A stretch of DNA of 64,000 nucleotides from Cryptomeria japonica (GCF_030272615.1 NC_081406.1:217998997-218062996); one strand, 5' to 3'. Shown: positions 32,628 to 45,351, counted from the first letter of the stretch. Notes: generated by a model not told the origin, from the letters alone. A program made the numbers and translations.

Positions 32628-33782
32628 TATTGGTCTCAAAAAAGACACCCAAGTTCACCTGCAAACTATCTATGAAATAGCCAATCTCAAACAATGAAAT
32701 GCTTTAGGCCTTGGACAACGTAACATAGGATCCTAGTGATCCTCCTACACTTCAAGTTCTACAAGACCTAGGGAGGACACCCTTTGATGCATAAAATACA
32801 ACTAGTTACAGACATATGGCATCAACAAAAGTAGATAGATCTCACAAGGCTCAACAACAAGGAGGTTACCGCAGATGGGCTAAATCTACATTGACATCTC
32901 AACAAGATTGGAGCATGAGATAGGTGGAACATCTAAAACTACAAACATAAAAGCAAATGGATACTTGATATTTTAAAATCTCCGAGAATCCCCAAAATCT
33001 GCAAGACCAGTGCCTTATCCAAGGGCATGGAGTCATACATCAAACTGTAAATGGAAACTTCTATTACAAATCCAATTTATTGAAAAAGATTATCCCTATA
33101 TTAATGCCTAACATTAATACATTCTAAACTCAAATAGAGGATCATACATAGCCAGACATTATCCTGAATCCAAAATGATTATTCCTGGAATTTAAACTCT
33201 TCCTTGAAAAGTACCTAAGAACAACCATTACACTATCACTTTGAGAGGACAAACCCAAACTCCCTTGAAGACTGGATTTATTGAAAATCAGACAACGCCT
33301 AGAGACAATCCAATAAATTGTATATATGCCTTACATATATGTGACCTGCAATATAAACATCTATAACAAGAAGATACTCTATTACTTGAAAAGGAACATT
33401 GTATTACAAATTTGGAAAAAAGCTCAGAATTGGAAACCAAGATTATGGAGCCTTGCTCAAAAAAATATGGAACCCTTACAAAATGAGAAGACTCTCGAAT
33501 AAGAAGGCAGGGAAGAAAAAATCAGATTTCATTCTCTGACAATGGAAACTACCCTATCTTTCAGTATTGACTGATTTGCACAACTTGGCCTACAGAACAT
33601 CCAATCTAAGATCCTGAGGTAACAGCCCCAAAAATACTTGTTGTGGGTTACACTTGACTACAGAATTAGATTCCTTGGATCCAAAACTTTCCAACAATAT
33701 ATAACACTTATATATCAGGCAAAAAATAATCCCTTAGGCGTATTAATCCCTCTATAGGTCATTCGTTTAATTTTCTACCTAT
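32628..33782 (-). repeat. Left LTR of element F, first segment
   Basis: Aligns with 45355-46533 of the right LTR and breaks at CTACCTAT, where element G is inserted. In minus orientation it is the end of the 3' LTR. Confidence 0.88.
33778..33782. repeat. Target site duplication of element G, left copy
   Basis: CCTAT; right copy (41746-41750) CTTGT. The undisturbed F right LTR has CCTGT at this place, one change from each copy. Confidence 0.65.
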
Positions 33783-35418
33783 TGACAGGGTTTACCTAGC
33801 TTGCTCACACTTCACCTAGTTGGTGTTGCTCAATTCCACCAACCTCAACAGGTCTAGCTATGCCCCAAGACCTCCAAGTCCTTCCCAATCTTTGCTAGGA
33901 CTTTCTCCTTACCAATCTCAAGGTGTTTGCAATAATTGTTTGACTAAGAACCCTACCATTTCAATGTGTTTCCCATATGCTCAATCTTGCCATCTTGACA
34001 ACAACTTGTCAATTTCTCACTTTTCACCCCCATACTGTTGTGAGTCATTGCAGAAGTGTGGAGGTGGAATTTACCATGGAATGAATTCAATTTGGTCCAT
34101 TTTTGGTTTTGCATTCACTATCTTCCTTACCGATTTCATAAATTTGCCTAGAAATAGGGCTACAAGGATGAGCCCCAATTAGGCCTCCAAAATCTGGTTT
34201 TCAAGGGTTTTGAGGGAATCAATCTAAAAGACCCTGAAACAAGGTTTATATTTCTTAAGTCACTCACCCATCCCTAATATATTTTCTTGGTTTTAGTTCT
34301 CCAACTTGTCGTACAGTTCCCTAACCCAAAAATGAGGGTTTGCTAGGGTTTCGAGGCCTTCAACTGGCAGTGACTGACCAACTTTGTGAAATGGGCATCT
34401 AAAGAACTTTTCAAGGCTTCTCCTTGTATTTTCAACTTTGTATGGACCTCATGAACCATTCCAAGTGATTTGGTTAAGGTTTTGCATTCACCCATGTAGT
34501 ATGCATTCAATTTACACCTTGTTTCCTCTAGACGGGTTGCTCCTGGACTCACCTAGAACAAGGTGGTAACCATGATGAACTCCACTTCCAAAACTCCTCC
34601 CTACATAATTAAATTGTACATAGGGTTTCCTTCCATGTCCCAAAAGGCCGTGATGGTAGCATAGAGGGATTTTATGGGGCAACCATTTTACATGAATTTG
34701 CTATTTACAAGCCAAAACTGGTTGTTTGGAAACAAAACAACAAAAGTACTAACACACACTATCTACAAGGAATGAAATGAAAAAAATAGTACTATAACAC
34801 ACCAAATAACTACAATCCAAAACTGGATCAATGGATTCAATCCATTAGTGTTCACATTTTATGCAAAATAAGGCAAAAACAGCGACAACAGTCCGAAAAT
34901 GAGTAGTTTCAAATTGTCATTCATAAAATTTAATGCTTCCAACCTTGGTAACCATGAAAGAGGAGGTTTAAATATTCTTCCCCATTTGTAGAGGCATCTT
35001 AGGTCAATATGCTAACCCTAACTCCACCGCTAAGCTCTTTAGGACCAAAGTTGTCATGACAACTTTTACAACTTTCCACATTTTGTTTTTTTCAACCTAA
35101 GCAACCTATTACAAGTGATTACTCATGACTTTTTAAACATTCCTAAGACTATTCTAAACTTCTCTAATTCTCACACCAATTTATGCCTCTTTTGACCATC
35201 AAGAAGGCCATTTACCTACTCAAACTATCACCTACTCACAAAGTGCAAACCTAGAGAGGAAACTAACTCAACTAGGCCTGCACTCAACTCAAATCAAACT
35301 TTACACACACACCTTGGACCCTCCTAGAGTCCTTATTAGAAACGTGACTTGGATAAGGTTAGTACAAGCCAAAATTGTAGAAGGACTATGAGCCTAAGTC
35401 CTAGGTGCTCCTGCACCA
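33783..35418 (-). repeat. 3' LTR of element G (1,636 bp)
   Basis: Plus-strand start TGACAGGGTTTACC, end CTGCACCA. Aligns with 40119-41745. A TATA-like TATTTAAA (minus) is at 34967-34974 and in the other copy at 41295-41302. The paired short frames at 33820-34182 and 40300-40518 are LTR sequence. Confidence 0.9.
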
Positions 35419-35430
35419 TTCTCCCAAACA
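35419..35430 (-). promoter_or_regulatory. Polypurine tract of element G
   Basis: On the minus strand GTTTGGGAGAAT immediately precedes the TGGTGCAGG start of the 3' LTR. Short but correctly placed. Confidence 0.6.
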
Positions 35431-35438
35431 AAAGAAAA

Positions 35439-35843
35439 TTAAGTCATCTCTTTGGGGATCGGATTCTGATCAATGCCTAACTTCTTGAACTCTATCATAA
35501 GCACCCATGCAGCCTCAACATCATCCATACCCTACCACTTTATTAGGTACTCCCAATAGATTTGGTGTCTTGTCTTCTTAGCGATCCTTGAACTCAACAC
35601 CTTTTCAGCCTTTGGACTTGGTCTTGCTAGTACTTGAAGGTTGTTTACATCATCTGATACCTCTGAGTGATTGCAATTTGAATCTTGAATTAGCCCTTTG
35701 TAAACGACTAAGTCTACTATTTTGAAAACTGGTGACAACCCTATTTCACTAGGTAGGTCCACCTTGTATGCATTTTTTCCATACTTGGCTAGGATGGCAC
35801 ATGGACCCAACCTTCTCATCTGCAACTTATTCGGTACTCCTTG
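35439..35843 (-). pseudogene. Element G integrase C-terminus and chromodomain
   Basis: The integrase C-terminal block (LQMRRLGPCAILAKYG, AYKVDLP) is followed by a chromodomain: VLSSRIAKKTRHQIYWEYLI, a TAG, then a GMDDVEAAW stretch. The pol frame ends in TAA at 35439. Chromodomains in chromoviruses direct integration into chromatin with particular histone marks. The TAG sits inside the chromodomain core. Confidence 0.85.
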
Positions 35844-36850
35844 CTATAGCCTTGCTTTGTTAAGATGCACCATGACAAGATCACCTACTTGGAATTGTAG
35901 GTTCTTCCTTCTCTCATTAACCTTTTTCTTGCTTTTACTTGTGTTCTCCATCAATGCTTGCTTGACTGATTCATGTACCTCCTTCATTGAATGAGAAAAA
36001 TCTTCATCATATCCACTCCTTGTTTCTGCATTTCCTAAATCCCTTAGCTCCAATATACCCCTTGGGTGAAGACCATAAACCACTTCAAAAGGACTCTTGT
36101 CGGTGGTTCTATTTATTGTGTCATTGTAAGCATATTCGGCTTGTGATAACAATTGATCCCATGTCTGACCATACTCCTTGGTAACTCACCTTAATAAGTT
36201 TCCTAAGCTCCTATTAACCACTTCGGTATGCCCATCTATTTGTGGATGGTAAGTTGATCCAAAAGATAGGTTGGTGCCAAGCTTTTGCCAAAGTGTCTTC
36301 CAAAAATGACTCGTGAACTTTGAGTCCCTATCTGAAACAATGCTCATGGGTAAACCATGTATCCTTATCACTTCCTTGAAGAACAAATGAGCTATATGAC
36401 ATGCATCATGAGTAGTCTTGCAAGGTATAAAGTGGGTCGTCTTACGAAACCTATCCACTATGACATAAATGATGTCAAATCGCTGCTTTGTCCTTGGTAA
36501 ACCTACTACAAAGTCCATACTAATGCACTCCCAAGGTCTATTTGGTTTTGGAAGAGGTTGGTATAAATCGGTATATTTGAAGAAGTGCTCTTGGCCTTTT
36601 GACAAACAATACAAGTTTCCACATATTTCCTAACATCTTGATTCATCCTAGGCCAATAGTAATACCTTTGAACCAACTCTTGAGTCTTGTTGACTCCAAA
36701 ATGACCACTAAGAATGCCATTATGCTTCTCTTGTATGATATTTTCTCTCATTGACCCTCTAGGCACACAAACTTGTCCTCCTCTAAACAATAACCCATCT
36801 TGCAAGGTAAAATCTGAATACTCACTATGAAAATGATTTTGATACTATTT
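35844..36850 (-). pseudogene. Element G integrase
   Basis: HHCC zinc domain at 36506-36805 ([29 protein letters not shown]). Catalytic core at 36186-36614 keeps all three acids: [16 protein letters not shown] and GHTEVVNR. A frame change near 36590, a TGA at about 36184 and another stop after LNKARL at 35844 break it. Otherwise well preserved. Confidence 0.88.
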
Positions 36851-38400
36851 GCATACCTTGTAGGCATTTGAGAAGTCTTCATCATCTGGGTATAGGTCTC
36901 TAAAACTGTCAACACCTATGCTTCTTAACTGAATTTCTCAGAATGTCAAGAGTCTTTTGCTCAATGCATCAGCAACCTAGTTTAATTGACTTTTTTTGTG
37001 CTTGATTGTGAATGTGTAGGCTTGCATATACTCTACCCACTTCATGTGTTTATGACTGAGTTTTTCTTGTGAGTTTAGAAAGCTTAAAGCTTGATTGTTT
37101 GTGTAGACTAAAAATTCCTTAGGAAAGAGATAGTGCCTCTACTTCCTCAAAGCCTGCACTAAAGCATATAATTCCAAGTCATATGAGGAGTATTTCCTCT
37201 TTGTGTCACTTAGCTTCTCACTATGGAAAGCTACTGGTCTTTCTTCTTGGCTTAGGACAGCACCTACTGTAGCATTGCTTGCATCACATTCCACTATGAA
37301 GAGTTTCTCAAAACTAGGCAACACTAACACCGGTTGAGTGGCTATCTTTTCTTTCAAGCTTTCAAAACCTTTATTTGCTTGCTCATTCCACTGAACTTTT
37401 CCTTCATTCCACCTCTAATAGTGTCCAACATTGGTCCACATATAGCACTGAATTGCCTAATGAACTTCCTGTAATACTGAGCTAGTCCATGGAAGCTTCT
37501 CACCTCTATTACTAACTTAGGAGTTGGCCAATTTACTATGGCTTCAACCTTGCTAGGATCCATCTTAAGGTATCCTTGTGACAACACAAACCCAAGATAA
37601 ATCAACTCTTGCTTAAAAAATTCACACTTGTCCAAGTTCATGGTTAGCTTCTCCTCATACAATCTTTTTAGCACAATTTGCAAATGATTAACATGATCTG
37701 CCCTATCCTTACTAAAAATGAGAATATCATCTAGATATGCCACCACAAATTTACCTATGAAGTCCTTCATCACCTCATTCATGATCCTCATGAAGTTTCT
37801 TGGAGCATTAGATAAGCCAAATGGCATTACAAGCCATTCATAAAGACCCTCTGTTGTCTTGAATGTTGTTTTCCATTCATCACCCTCCTTAATCCTAATT
37901 TGGTGGTATCCACTTTTAAGGTCAATCTTGGTAAAGTATTCGGCTTCCCCTAAACAATCCATAAGGTCTTCTATTTTATGAATTGGAAACCTATATCTAT
38001 TAGTGATCCTATGTATAGCCCTAGAGTCAGTGCACAATCTCCAAGTACCACCTTTCTTTGGGGCTAACACGGTAGGTCCAACACAAGGGCTAATGCTTTT
38101 CCTAATTAGGCCTTGGTATAAAAGCTCTTGGATTTGTTTGGCAATCTCAACATTTTGTTGGGGAGTCATCTTGTAAGCCACCTTGTTAGGTAAGGATGCT
38201 CCGGGTATAAAGTCTATTTGATGGCTTATGGCTCTTTTAGGAGGTAAGGTGGTTGGTTGTCCATCACTCACTATCCCTTTGAACTTCTTCAATAGATCTT
38301 GTACCTCTATTGGCAAATTTGGGTGCTCTTTCTTGTCTTCCTCTTTAGGCTTCATCACTAATGCAAACCCTATATCTTCACCTTCTTCAAGTGTCATCAA
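36851..38400 (-). pseudogene. Element G reverse transcriptase and RNase H
   Basis: 37354-38400 is RT: GGTWRLCTDSRAIHRIT, FTKIDLKSGYHQIRI, MPFGLSNAPRNFMRIM and an intact YLDD box. A frameshift near 37400 leads to RNase H at 37139-37357 ([31 protein letters not shown]). A TAG replaces a Trp codon after ALRK. The downstream block reads VYTNNQALSFL, where the usual Asp is Asn. So RT looks catalytically intact but RNase H is not. Confidence 0.88.
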
Positions 38401-38403
38401 GAA

Positions 38404-40077
38404 CTATTTTTCACTCACCAAAAGGGCATTAGGACCTGCTGCTCTTTTTTCACCTTCCTCAAGGATAGATTGGATCTTGAATGTGACTCCATCTTTCTTG
38501 AATGAATATGAATTCTTGGCTCCATCATGAATAGCTTGTCTATCAAATTTCCATGGTCTTCCTAATAGAAGATGGCATGCATCCATAGGTAGGACATCAC
38601 ATAACACTTTATCCTTATACCTCCCAATGGTGAAATCCACCCATGCCTGCTCATTGACTAGGACATGTTGGCCTTTGTTCAACCAAGTGACCCTATATGG
38701 GTTGTTGTGAGGTATCCTTTGCAATCTAAGCTTACTCACTACCTCTTCTGACACAATTTTGTCTTTTGACCCTGAGTCAATGATCACTTTGCAAACTTTG
38801 TCCATAATCTTGCATTTGATCCTAAATAATGACCTCCTTTGGCTAGGGCCTTCTCTGACGGGTTCTTTTATCAAAGTCCTTCTTATCATTAGGTTGTCAC
38901 CTACCTCTGATTCTAAGGAAACCTCTGAAGTCTTGTTGCTTGAATTCTCTTCTTCAAGATAGTTCACTCTCCTTTGACTACTTTGTGATGATGATCCCTT
39001 TTCTGGACACCTATATGCTGGATGACCAAGCTCATTGCAATGGTAACACTTCATTGAGGCAAAATATGAGGAACCTCTACCTTGTCCACTAGACCTTCCT
39101 CTAAAACCACTATTTGACCCCCTTCCTCTATTTAATCCTCCTTTACCAGTGCCACTTTCTTGTTGCTCAGTGAGTTTAGACTCACCTTGTGTTCTTTGCT
39201 CTGATTTTCTTCCTCCAAAGCCTCCCCTATGGCCTCTATTCGATTTTCCTCTACGTCTGCCCCTATTACTACTTGAATCATGTTTTCTTTTCATTTTTTC
39301 TTCCACTTTAAGGGCAAGTTGATAGCTTTGATGAACTGTCTTTGGGCTCATTAGACTGATTTCCTCTTGGATGTTCCATCTTAGTCCATTTAGGTACCTA
39401 GCAACTTTAAGACTTTCTTCTTCCACCGCATGAGATCTAAGACTAAGTTTGTGAAACTCCTCCATATAACCACTTACATCAAGGTCTTTTTTTCTTAGGT
39501 TTTGTCTTTTCCTATGAATCTGCACTTCATAGTCATTAGGGAGATAGACTTCTTTGATTTTGACTAGCATCCCTTTCCAAGAAGAGATGGGGGTTTTACC
39601 TACTTTCTTCCTCTCGTTCTGCACAAATTTCCACCATGTGAGAGCAAATCCTCTCATCCTAGACTTGGCCACTTTTACTCTTTGAGCTTCAGTTATGCCT
39701 TCACATTCAAAATGGTTCTCCATGCCCTCTATCCATTCTAGAACCACTTTTGCTTCCATCTTAACAGTAAACAATGGCAATCCTTCTAGTGATTTACCAC
39801 TTAAGGCTTTCAATGGCTTTAGGAAAGGTTCTTGTTCTAAGATAGGATTAGGTTCAGGTACTTTGTCTACTTATGACACCTCTTTACCCTTCCCTTCTAC
39901 TCCTTCAACCTTTACCAACACTTCATCTGCCTTGGTTTCAATCTCACCAAGCTTACCTTCTAATTCTATCAACTTTTCCTTCAGGAGTCTATTCTCTTCC
40001 TCCTGATCATCCACTTTCTTTTCCAACTCTGCATTGGTCACCATGGTGTTGTTTCCTACATATTCCACTAAGGACAT
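38404..40077 (-). pseudogene. Element G gag and protease
   Basis: The ATG at 40077 lies 26 bp downstream of the PBS. An N-terminal coiled coil (ELEKKVDDQEEENRLLKEKL) is followed by one TAA (about 39868). Then 38404-39813 is open for 469 codons with the gag domain (FALTWWKFVQNERKK), an Arg/Gly-rich segment and an intact zinc knuckle CYHCNELGHPAYRC. The protease has VIIDSGSKDKIVS and LLLGRPWKFDRQ. A TAG at 38401 separates protease from RT. Chromoviruses normally have one gag-pol frame, so this is most likely a mutation. Confidence 0.88.
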
Positions 40078-40102
40078 CTACTCTCCTAGCCCAAATCTTA
40101 TA

Positions 40103-40115
40103 GGCTCTGATACCA
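40103..40115 (-). promoter_or_regulatory. PBS of element G (tRNA-Met type)
   Basis: Minus strand TGGTATCAGAGCC, three bases inside the LTR end. It fixes the 5' side of G at the right. Confidence 0.88.
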
Positions 40116-40118
40116 ATT

Positions 40119-41745
40119 TGATAGGGTTTACCTAGCTTGCTCACACTTCACCTAGTTGGTGTTGCTCAATTCCACCAACCTCACCAGGTCTAGCTATGCT
40201 CCAAGACCTCCAAGTCCTTCCCAATCTCTGCTATGACTTTCTCCTTACCAATATCAAGGTGTTTGCAAGAAGTGTTTTACTAAGAACCCTACCATTTCAA
40301 TGTGTTTCCCATATGCTCAATCTTGCCATCTTGACAAAAACTTGTCAATTTCTCACTTGTCACCCCCTTACTTTTGTGAGTCATTCCAGAGGTATGGAGG
40401 TGGAATTTACCATGGAATGAATTCAATTTGGTCCATTTTTGGTTTTGCATTCACTATCTTCCTTACCGATTTCATAAATTTGCCTAGAAATAGGGCTACA
40501 AGGATGAGCCCCAATTAGGCCTCCTAAATCCGGTTTTCAAGGGTTTTGAGGGAATCGGTCCAAAAGACCCTACAAAAAGGTTTATATTTCTTCAATAACT
40601 CACCCATCCCTAAGATATTTTTTTGGTTTTAGTTCTCCAACTTTCCATACAATGCCCTAACCCAAAAATGAGGGTTTGCTAGGGTTTCTAGGCCTTCAAC
40701 CTGCAGTGACTGTCCAACTTTGTGAAATGGGCATCTAAATAACTTGTCAAGACTTATCCTTGTAGTTTCAACTCTTTATGGACCTCATGAACCATTATAA
40801 GTGATTTGGTTAAGGTTTTGCATTCACCCCTGCAGTATGCATTCATTTTACACCCTATTTCCTCTAGTTGGGTTGCTCCTGGACTCATCCAGAACAAGAT
40901 GGTAACCATGATGAACTCCACTTCTAGAACTCCTCCCTACATAATTACACTATACATAGGTTTTCCTTCCATTTCCCAATAGGTGTTTATGGTAGCACAT
41001 AGGGATTTTATAAGGCAACCATTTTACATGAATTTGCTATTTACAAGCCAAAACTGGCTGTTTGGAAACAAAAGTACTAACATACACTACATACAAAGCA
41101 TGAAATGAAACAAATAGTACTAGAACACAACAAATAACTACAATCCAAAATTGGATCAATGGATTCAATCCATTAGTGTTCACATTTTATGCAAAATAAG
41201 ACAAAAACAGTGATAACAGTCCGAAAATGAGTAGTTTCAGATTGTCATTCATAAAATTTAATGCTTCCAACCTTGGTAACCATGCAAGAGGAGGTTTAAA
41301 TAGTCTTCCCCATGTGTGGAGGCATCTTAGGTAAATATGCTAACCCTAACTCCACCGCTAAGCTCTTTAGGACCAAAGTTGTCATGACAACTTTTACAAC
41401 TTTCCACATTTTGTTTTTTTAACCTAAGCAAACTATTACAAGTCATTACTCATGACTTTTTAAACATTCATAAGACTATTATAAACCTCTATAATTCTCA
41501 CACCAATTTATGCCTCTTTTGACCATCAAGAAGGCCATTTGCCTACTCAAACTATCACCTACTCACAAAGTGCAAACCTAGAGAGGAAACTAACTCAACT
41601 AGGCCTACACTCAACTCATATCAAACTTTACACACACACCTTGGACCCTCCTAGAGTCCTTATTAGAAACTTGACTTGGATAAGGTCAGTACAAGCCAAA
41701 ATTATAGAAGGACTATGAGCCTAAGTCCTAGGTTCTCCTACACCA
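40119..41745 (-). repeat. 5' LTR of element G (1,627 bp)
   Basis: Plus-strand start TGATAGGGTTTACC, end CTACACCA. The boundary at CCA was chosen because it gives the best target duplication and the minus-strand start TGGTGTAGG. Confidence 0.9.
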
Positions 41746-42949
41746 CTTGTTCACCACAGTATATTTTAAATCTTTGAATTTCGCGCGCAGATCTCTGCCA
41801 TGCATCTCTGCCACGTGGCACCATCTGGTTCATTTCGAGCCCCATATCCTACCGCCTCAGCACAGCCTAGACTCATGGCCAAAATGAAACCATGACCATC
41901 CGATCAACCTTGATCTGCTCTCTTAGCGAGCACCAGCACTTGGTCGCCAAGTCGTGGCGAATAAACATCGCACGTCTTCCGATCACGGTATAGCGACCAC
42001 CATTGGATCATCTGCAGATTTTCTCGCTTTCGAGGTCTCTAATCTTTTGGGTGTTAGCATTTTATGTTAGCAAGCTGGAGACTGGGTTTAAGTCGTGAGG
42101 TCTCTAATTAGTCTTTTCCGCTCACCCCTTTTATCAGGCCCGCCATGTGTTAGCCTCTGGTTCACCTTTGGATCCAACTGGGTGCCACCTTAACCGCTAG
42201 GTCACTTTAGACCAGACCTTCCACTGGACCTGGGTCTGCCTTTTCGCCAAGTCATGATGGATATTCATCGAGCCATTCCCATCATGGTTTAGTGACATTT
42301 GTTGATCTTCCTTGGATCACCGCCCGATCTTTCTGATCTACTTGACCTTTACCTTGGTTAATCTACTCCCTTATGCCACATGTCAGCCTATGGCCCACTC
42401 GTAGATCCACCTGTCTTGCCACTTGGACCCGCCACCTGGACATGCCACCTCAACATGCCATGTGTCATGAGGGTATTCATTCCAGGCACTTCACAACCAT
42501 AGTACAATGACAATCATGGATAGCCCCAAAATTTCACTCCACCATTGATCTTCCTCAATGATAGCGATCTGCACAATTTTTAATCTCTTCTCGCCAGCCT
42601 GTCCCAAAATTTTGGATGCTTTGAGATGCACGTGCATGCGGGGTCCACTAGGCCACGAGCCACCTCTTGCCAAAAGCCCGTAAGCTTTGACACTTAATAT
42701 GCTTGGGGCTTTGCATTTAAATACAAAATATTTCCTTCCCACAACCAATGTGGGATAAATGTTTATGCCTAGCGATATTTACTTGGAGGCCCTCTGGGTC
42801 CCTTCCTCTATCAAGCGACTTCTGCCATTTTCTTTTGCCTGAAGGTTTCAATTTTTTACGCCTTCACATAACAAGTCCGCGAAGAGAAATCCTTAAAGCA
42901 AGGCTTCATTGGGTCACCAAATTTAGCATGATTTTTATAGGTCCCAATA
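41746..42949 (-). repeat. Left LTR of element F, second segment
   Basis: Resumes the F LTR after G; the first five bases are the G target duplication. It aligns with about 46530-47753. GC-richer than the rest of the window around 41,800-42,450. Contains GCCACGTGGC (41810-41819). Ends CCAATA. Confidence 0.88.
41810..41819. promoter_or_regulatory. G-box palindrome in F LTR
   Basis: GCCACGTGGC, a perfect 10-bp palindrome with the CACGTG core that bZIP and bHLH factors bind in plants. The right LTR has CATGTG at the same place (about 46605), so the site is lost there. Confidence 0.55.
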
Positions 42950-43186
42950 GTGGCTCTGACTGGGGATGGTTGATTGCAAGATTAACACAAGAATTTCATA
43001 ATCTATGGCAAAGAAGACCACCCAAAAATAGATCTCTTCTTCTTCTTTTAGAATCTTCAATGAGCTTCACTCTCCAAAATAGGGGTTCATTATTTTGACC
43101 CAACAGTAGGGCTTCTTATTCAAAACTACACAATTGAAAGCAAAGCAACTGTACAATAGAACTTATTTACATATGGCCCCAGGCCA
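42950..43186. other. F interior next to left LTR, with PBS-like sequence
   Basis: 42951-42966 reads TGGCTCTGACTGGGGA on the plus strand, resembling a shortened tRNA-Arg-type PBS. No polypurine tract is found here for a minus-strand element. No coding seen on either strand. Confidence 0.5.
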
Positions 43187-44797
43187 TCAAAATTGGAATC
43201 GATGCTTAGCTCTATCAAACACATGATTCTCATTTCCATGAATCAAGGGTAAGCTGAAAGTTTCATTTACATTTTCCTGATCACAAACTCTGCAACTTCT
43301 CATGAGCTCATCACATAAAAGATAATCAGCGTGTTGGTAATCATTCAATCTTTGAAAAACAGATCCCTCCTCTGAATATTGACCATCAAATGACACATAA
43401 CTGTCATATTGTTTACAATTGTTTCCCAGCTGAAAAGAAAAGTAACCCTACTCCATCGGATCACTGCGAACATCAGGCGCATATTGATTGCTAGTTTGCA
43501 CAAATGGAAAGCACTCATCCATAATACAGGCTTGCAAACTAGAGAGGAATATTTCCTCATAAAATGACTGCAATTTAGCATGTTGATTACACCTTATAAC
43601 AGCCTTTTGCAAACATAGAAATACATCATCATCTGTCAATGGTTCATTTACCAATTGAAAATCTGGAAAAACTACCTCAAATTTGACTTTCTCTTTAAAC
43701 CCAAGATCCGCACAATGCATATCAAGTTCTAATTGCATATCAACATATGAATCCACATTATCACATTTATTAACCTTATATGCATCTTCATCTTGTCCAC
43801 TATTCAAATCAAATGTAGGGAATGAAATATCATATGTATCATACCTCACACCTTCAAGAACATCATCAGTATCAAAACATATACTAATTGGATATGAGAG
43901 ATTGGAGACATTTCTAGATGTATACCTCTTAAGATCAGCAACTAAGAGTTCTAAGATTTGTTCACTACTTAGTGAACCTTCTCCTTCATTTTATTTTCCT
44001 TGGCTTTATCTTCTGTGTCATGAACATTTTCCCAATCTGATGCATGCATTAAATCTGCAGTGCTCATGTCTTTGTGTACATTTATTTTTTCATTACAATA
44101 ACTTGCATCTGCATCATGACCTTTATCAGGTTGATCATAAAATGTTGCTATATATTGCAACATGGTTTCATAACCCTGGATGCAAACACTTTGTGGATTG
44201 ATATTGTCAACAAGGTGATCTATATTATTCAAATCTAAAACCTCAATAGACTCAAGATTATTTGAACAATAACTTGTACTTTCACAATTTTACTCTTGCT
44301 CTGAATACACATTTGCACTGTCATGCTGGGAATAAGAGTCACCTTCAACATCATAGGAGGTACATCCACTCATGGATTCATCTCCATCACTGTACTCAAA
44401 ACTATGTGTATTTTCAAATTTATTCATTTCAATCTCATCAATCCATTCTTTAATACATGCAACACTTTCTTCTCTCAAAGTTGAAGACCAATTGACTGAG
44501 TCGGGCTCATCAAGCTCTATAAATAACTCAATCCAAACAGACTCGTGGGGTCTAACATCAACCGGAAGCTCATTTAATACAACACAATCTTTCATAAAAA
44601 ACATATGATGATTCAACCTTTCTCTTCCCTACTTTCCTTCTTAAAAACAAGATGTATTTATCTTGGATCTTTTGAAGACAAACTTCAATTTCCCTATCAA
44701 TGTCTTTCAAATTTGACAAAGAAATTTCAGATCTAGGAACCACATCTAGATCCATCAAATTTGAAACATCTATTGAACCATTACCATGACAATGCAT
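43187..44797 (-). pseudogene. Acidic protein of unknown function in element F (frameshifted)
   Basis: Consecutive minus-strand frames (44570-44797, 44290-44616, 43969-44232, 43448-43849, 43187-43396) look like one acidic, Asp/Glu/Asn-rich protein of about 500 residues. They are broken by several frame changes. Examples are SFEYSDGDESMSGCTSYDVE, VNDTEDK-like charged runs and FPTFDLNSGQDEDAYKVNK. I recognise no gag, zinc knuckle, protease, RT or integrase motif. It could be a divergent gag or a captured host segment. Confidence 0.5.
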
Positions 44798-45333
44798 CTT
44801 ACTGTTCCTCTCTTTTCAAAACATATGCAGTAATTAACTTCATAACCAAACATACTTCTCACCATATTTATGACTGAAACTTTTCAAAACAAGAAGTATG
44901 TAACCTTAGAACCAATACTCCTTTTTCCTGGTGACTTGCTTCACCTTATAAGGAATAAAAGTTATCTCATGAATGGGAAATACCTGGGTAAAGTTGTTGC
45001 TATTGTTCACCTCACTTCTGACTGGAAATTTGAAGAAAACCTCCAAACCTCAGGTTCATTCTTACAAAGTAGCCACCTCCCTGAAGAGGAATAAAAATTT
45101 CACCACTGATCTTCACTCTGAAACAGCTTTCAGATTTTTGGGTCTTACACAACAGAGTCACAATATATATTTTTTTTAATTTCTTAGCAACAAAAACTTC
45201 CAGGATATATACTTTCAAATTTGAAAACAACTTTTAGACTTGTAAACTTCTAAGACTCTTCCCCAAATGTCTTTGGCCAGACTCATGGATTTGACTTAAC
45301 AAAATTTTACATCTCTTTCAATAGTTCATTTAC
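44798..45333. other. F leader between ORF and PBS, no gene seen
   Basis: AT-rich, with short overlapping frames on both strands and no motif. In minus orientation it would be the 5' untranslated leader. Confidence 0.5.
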
Positions 45334-45351
45334 TCCCCAACAGAGTCGCCA
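45334..45351 (-). promoter_or_regulatory. PBS of element F (tRNA-Arg type)
   Basis: Minus strand TGGCGACTCTGTTGGGGA, three bases from the LTR. From memory it differs at two positions from the tRNA-Arg PBS used by Ogre-type elements (TGGCGACTCCGCTGGGGA). Confidence 0.7.

Larger units (their letters stand above)
33783..41745 (-). mobile_element. Element G: chromovirus (Ty3/gypsy with chromodomain), innermost of the nest
   Basis: LTRs at 33783-35418 and 40119-41745, tRNA-Met PBS at 40103-40115, purine-rich tract at 35419 on. A gag-protease-RT-RNase H-integrase-chromodomain frame occupies 35439-40077 on the minus strand. Total 7.96 kb. It has comparatively few lesions, consistent with being the last of the four nested insertions. 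Confidence 0.92.

Noticed and set aside
38395-38405. Programmed readthrough stop between protease and RT of element G
   Set aside because: Chromoviruses normally use one frame, the TAG lacks a recognised readthrough context, and other stops in the same element are plainly mutations.
33820-40518. Pair of similar plus-strand ORFs (33820-34182 and 40300-40518)
   Set aside because: They are the same sequence in the two LTRs of element G; no coding motif.
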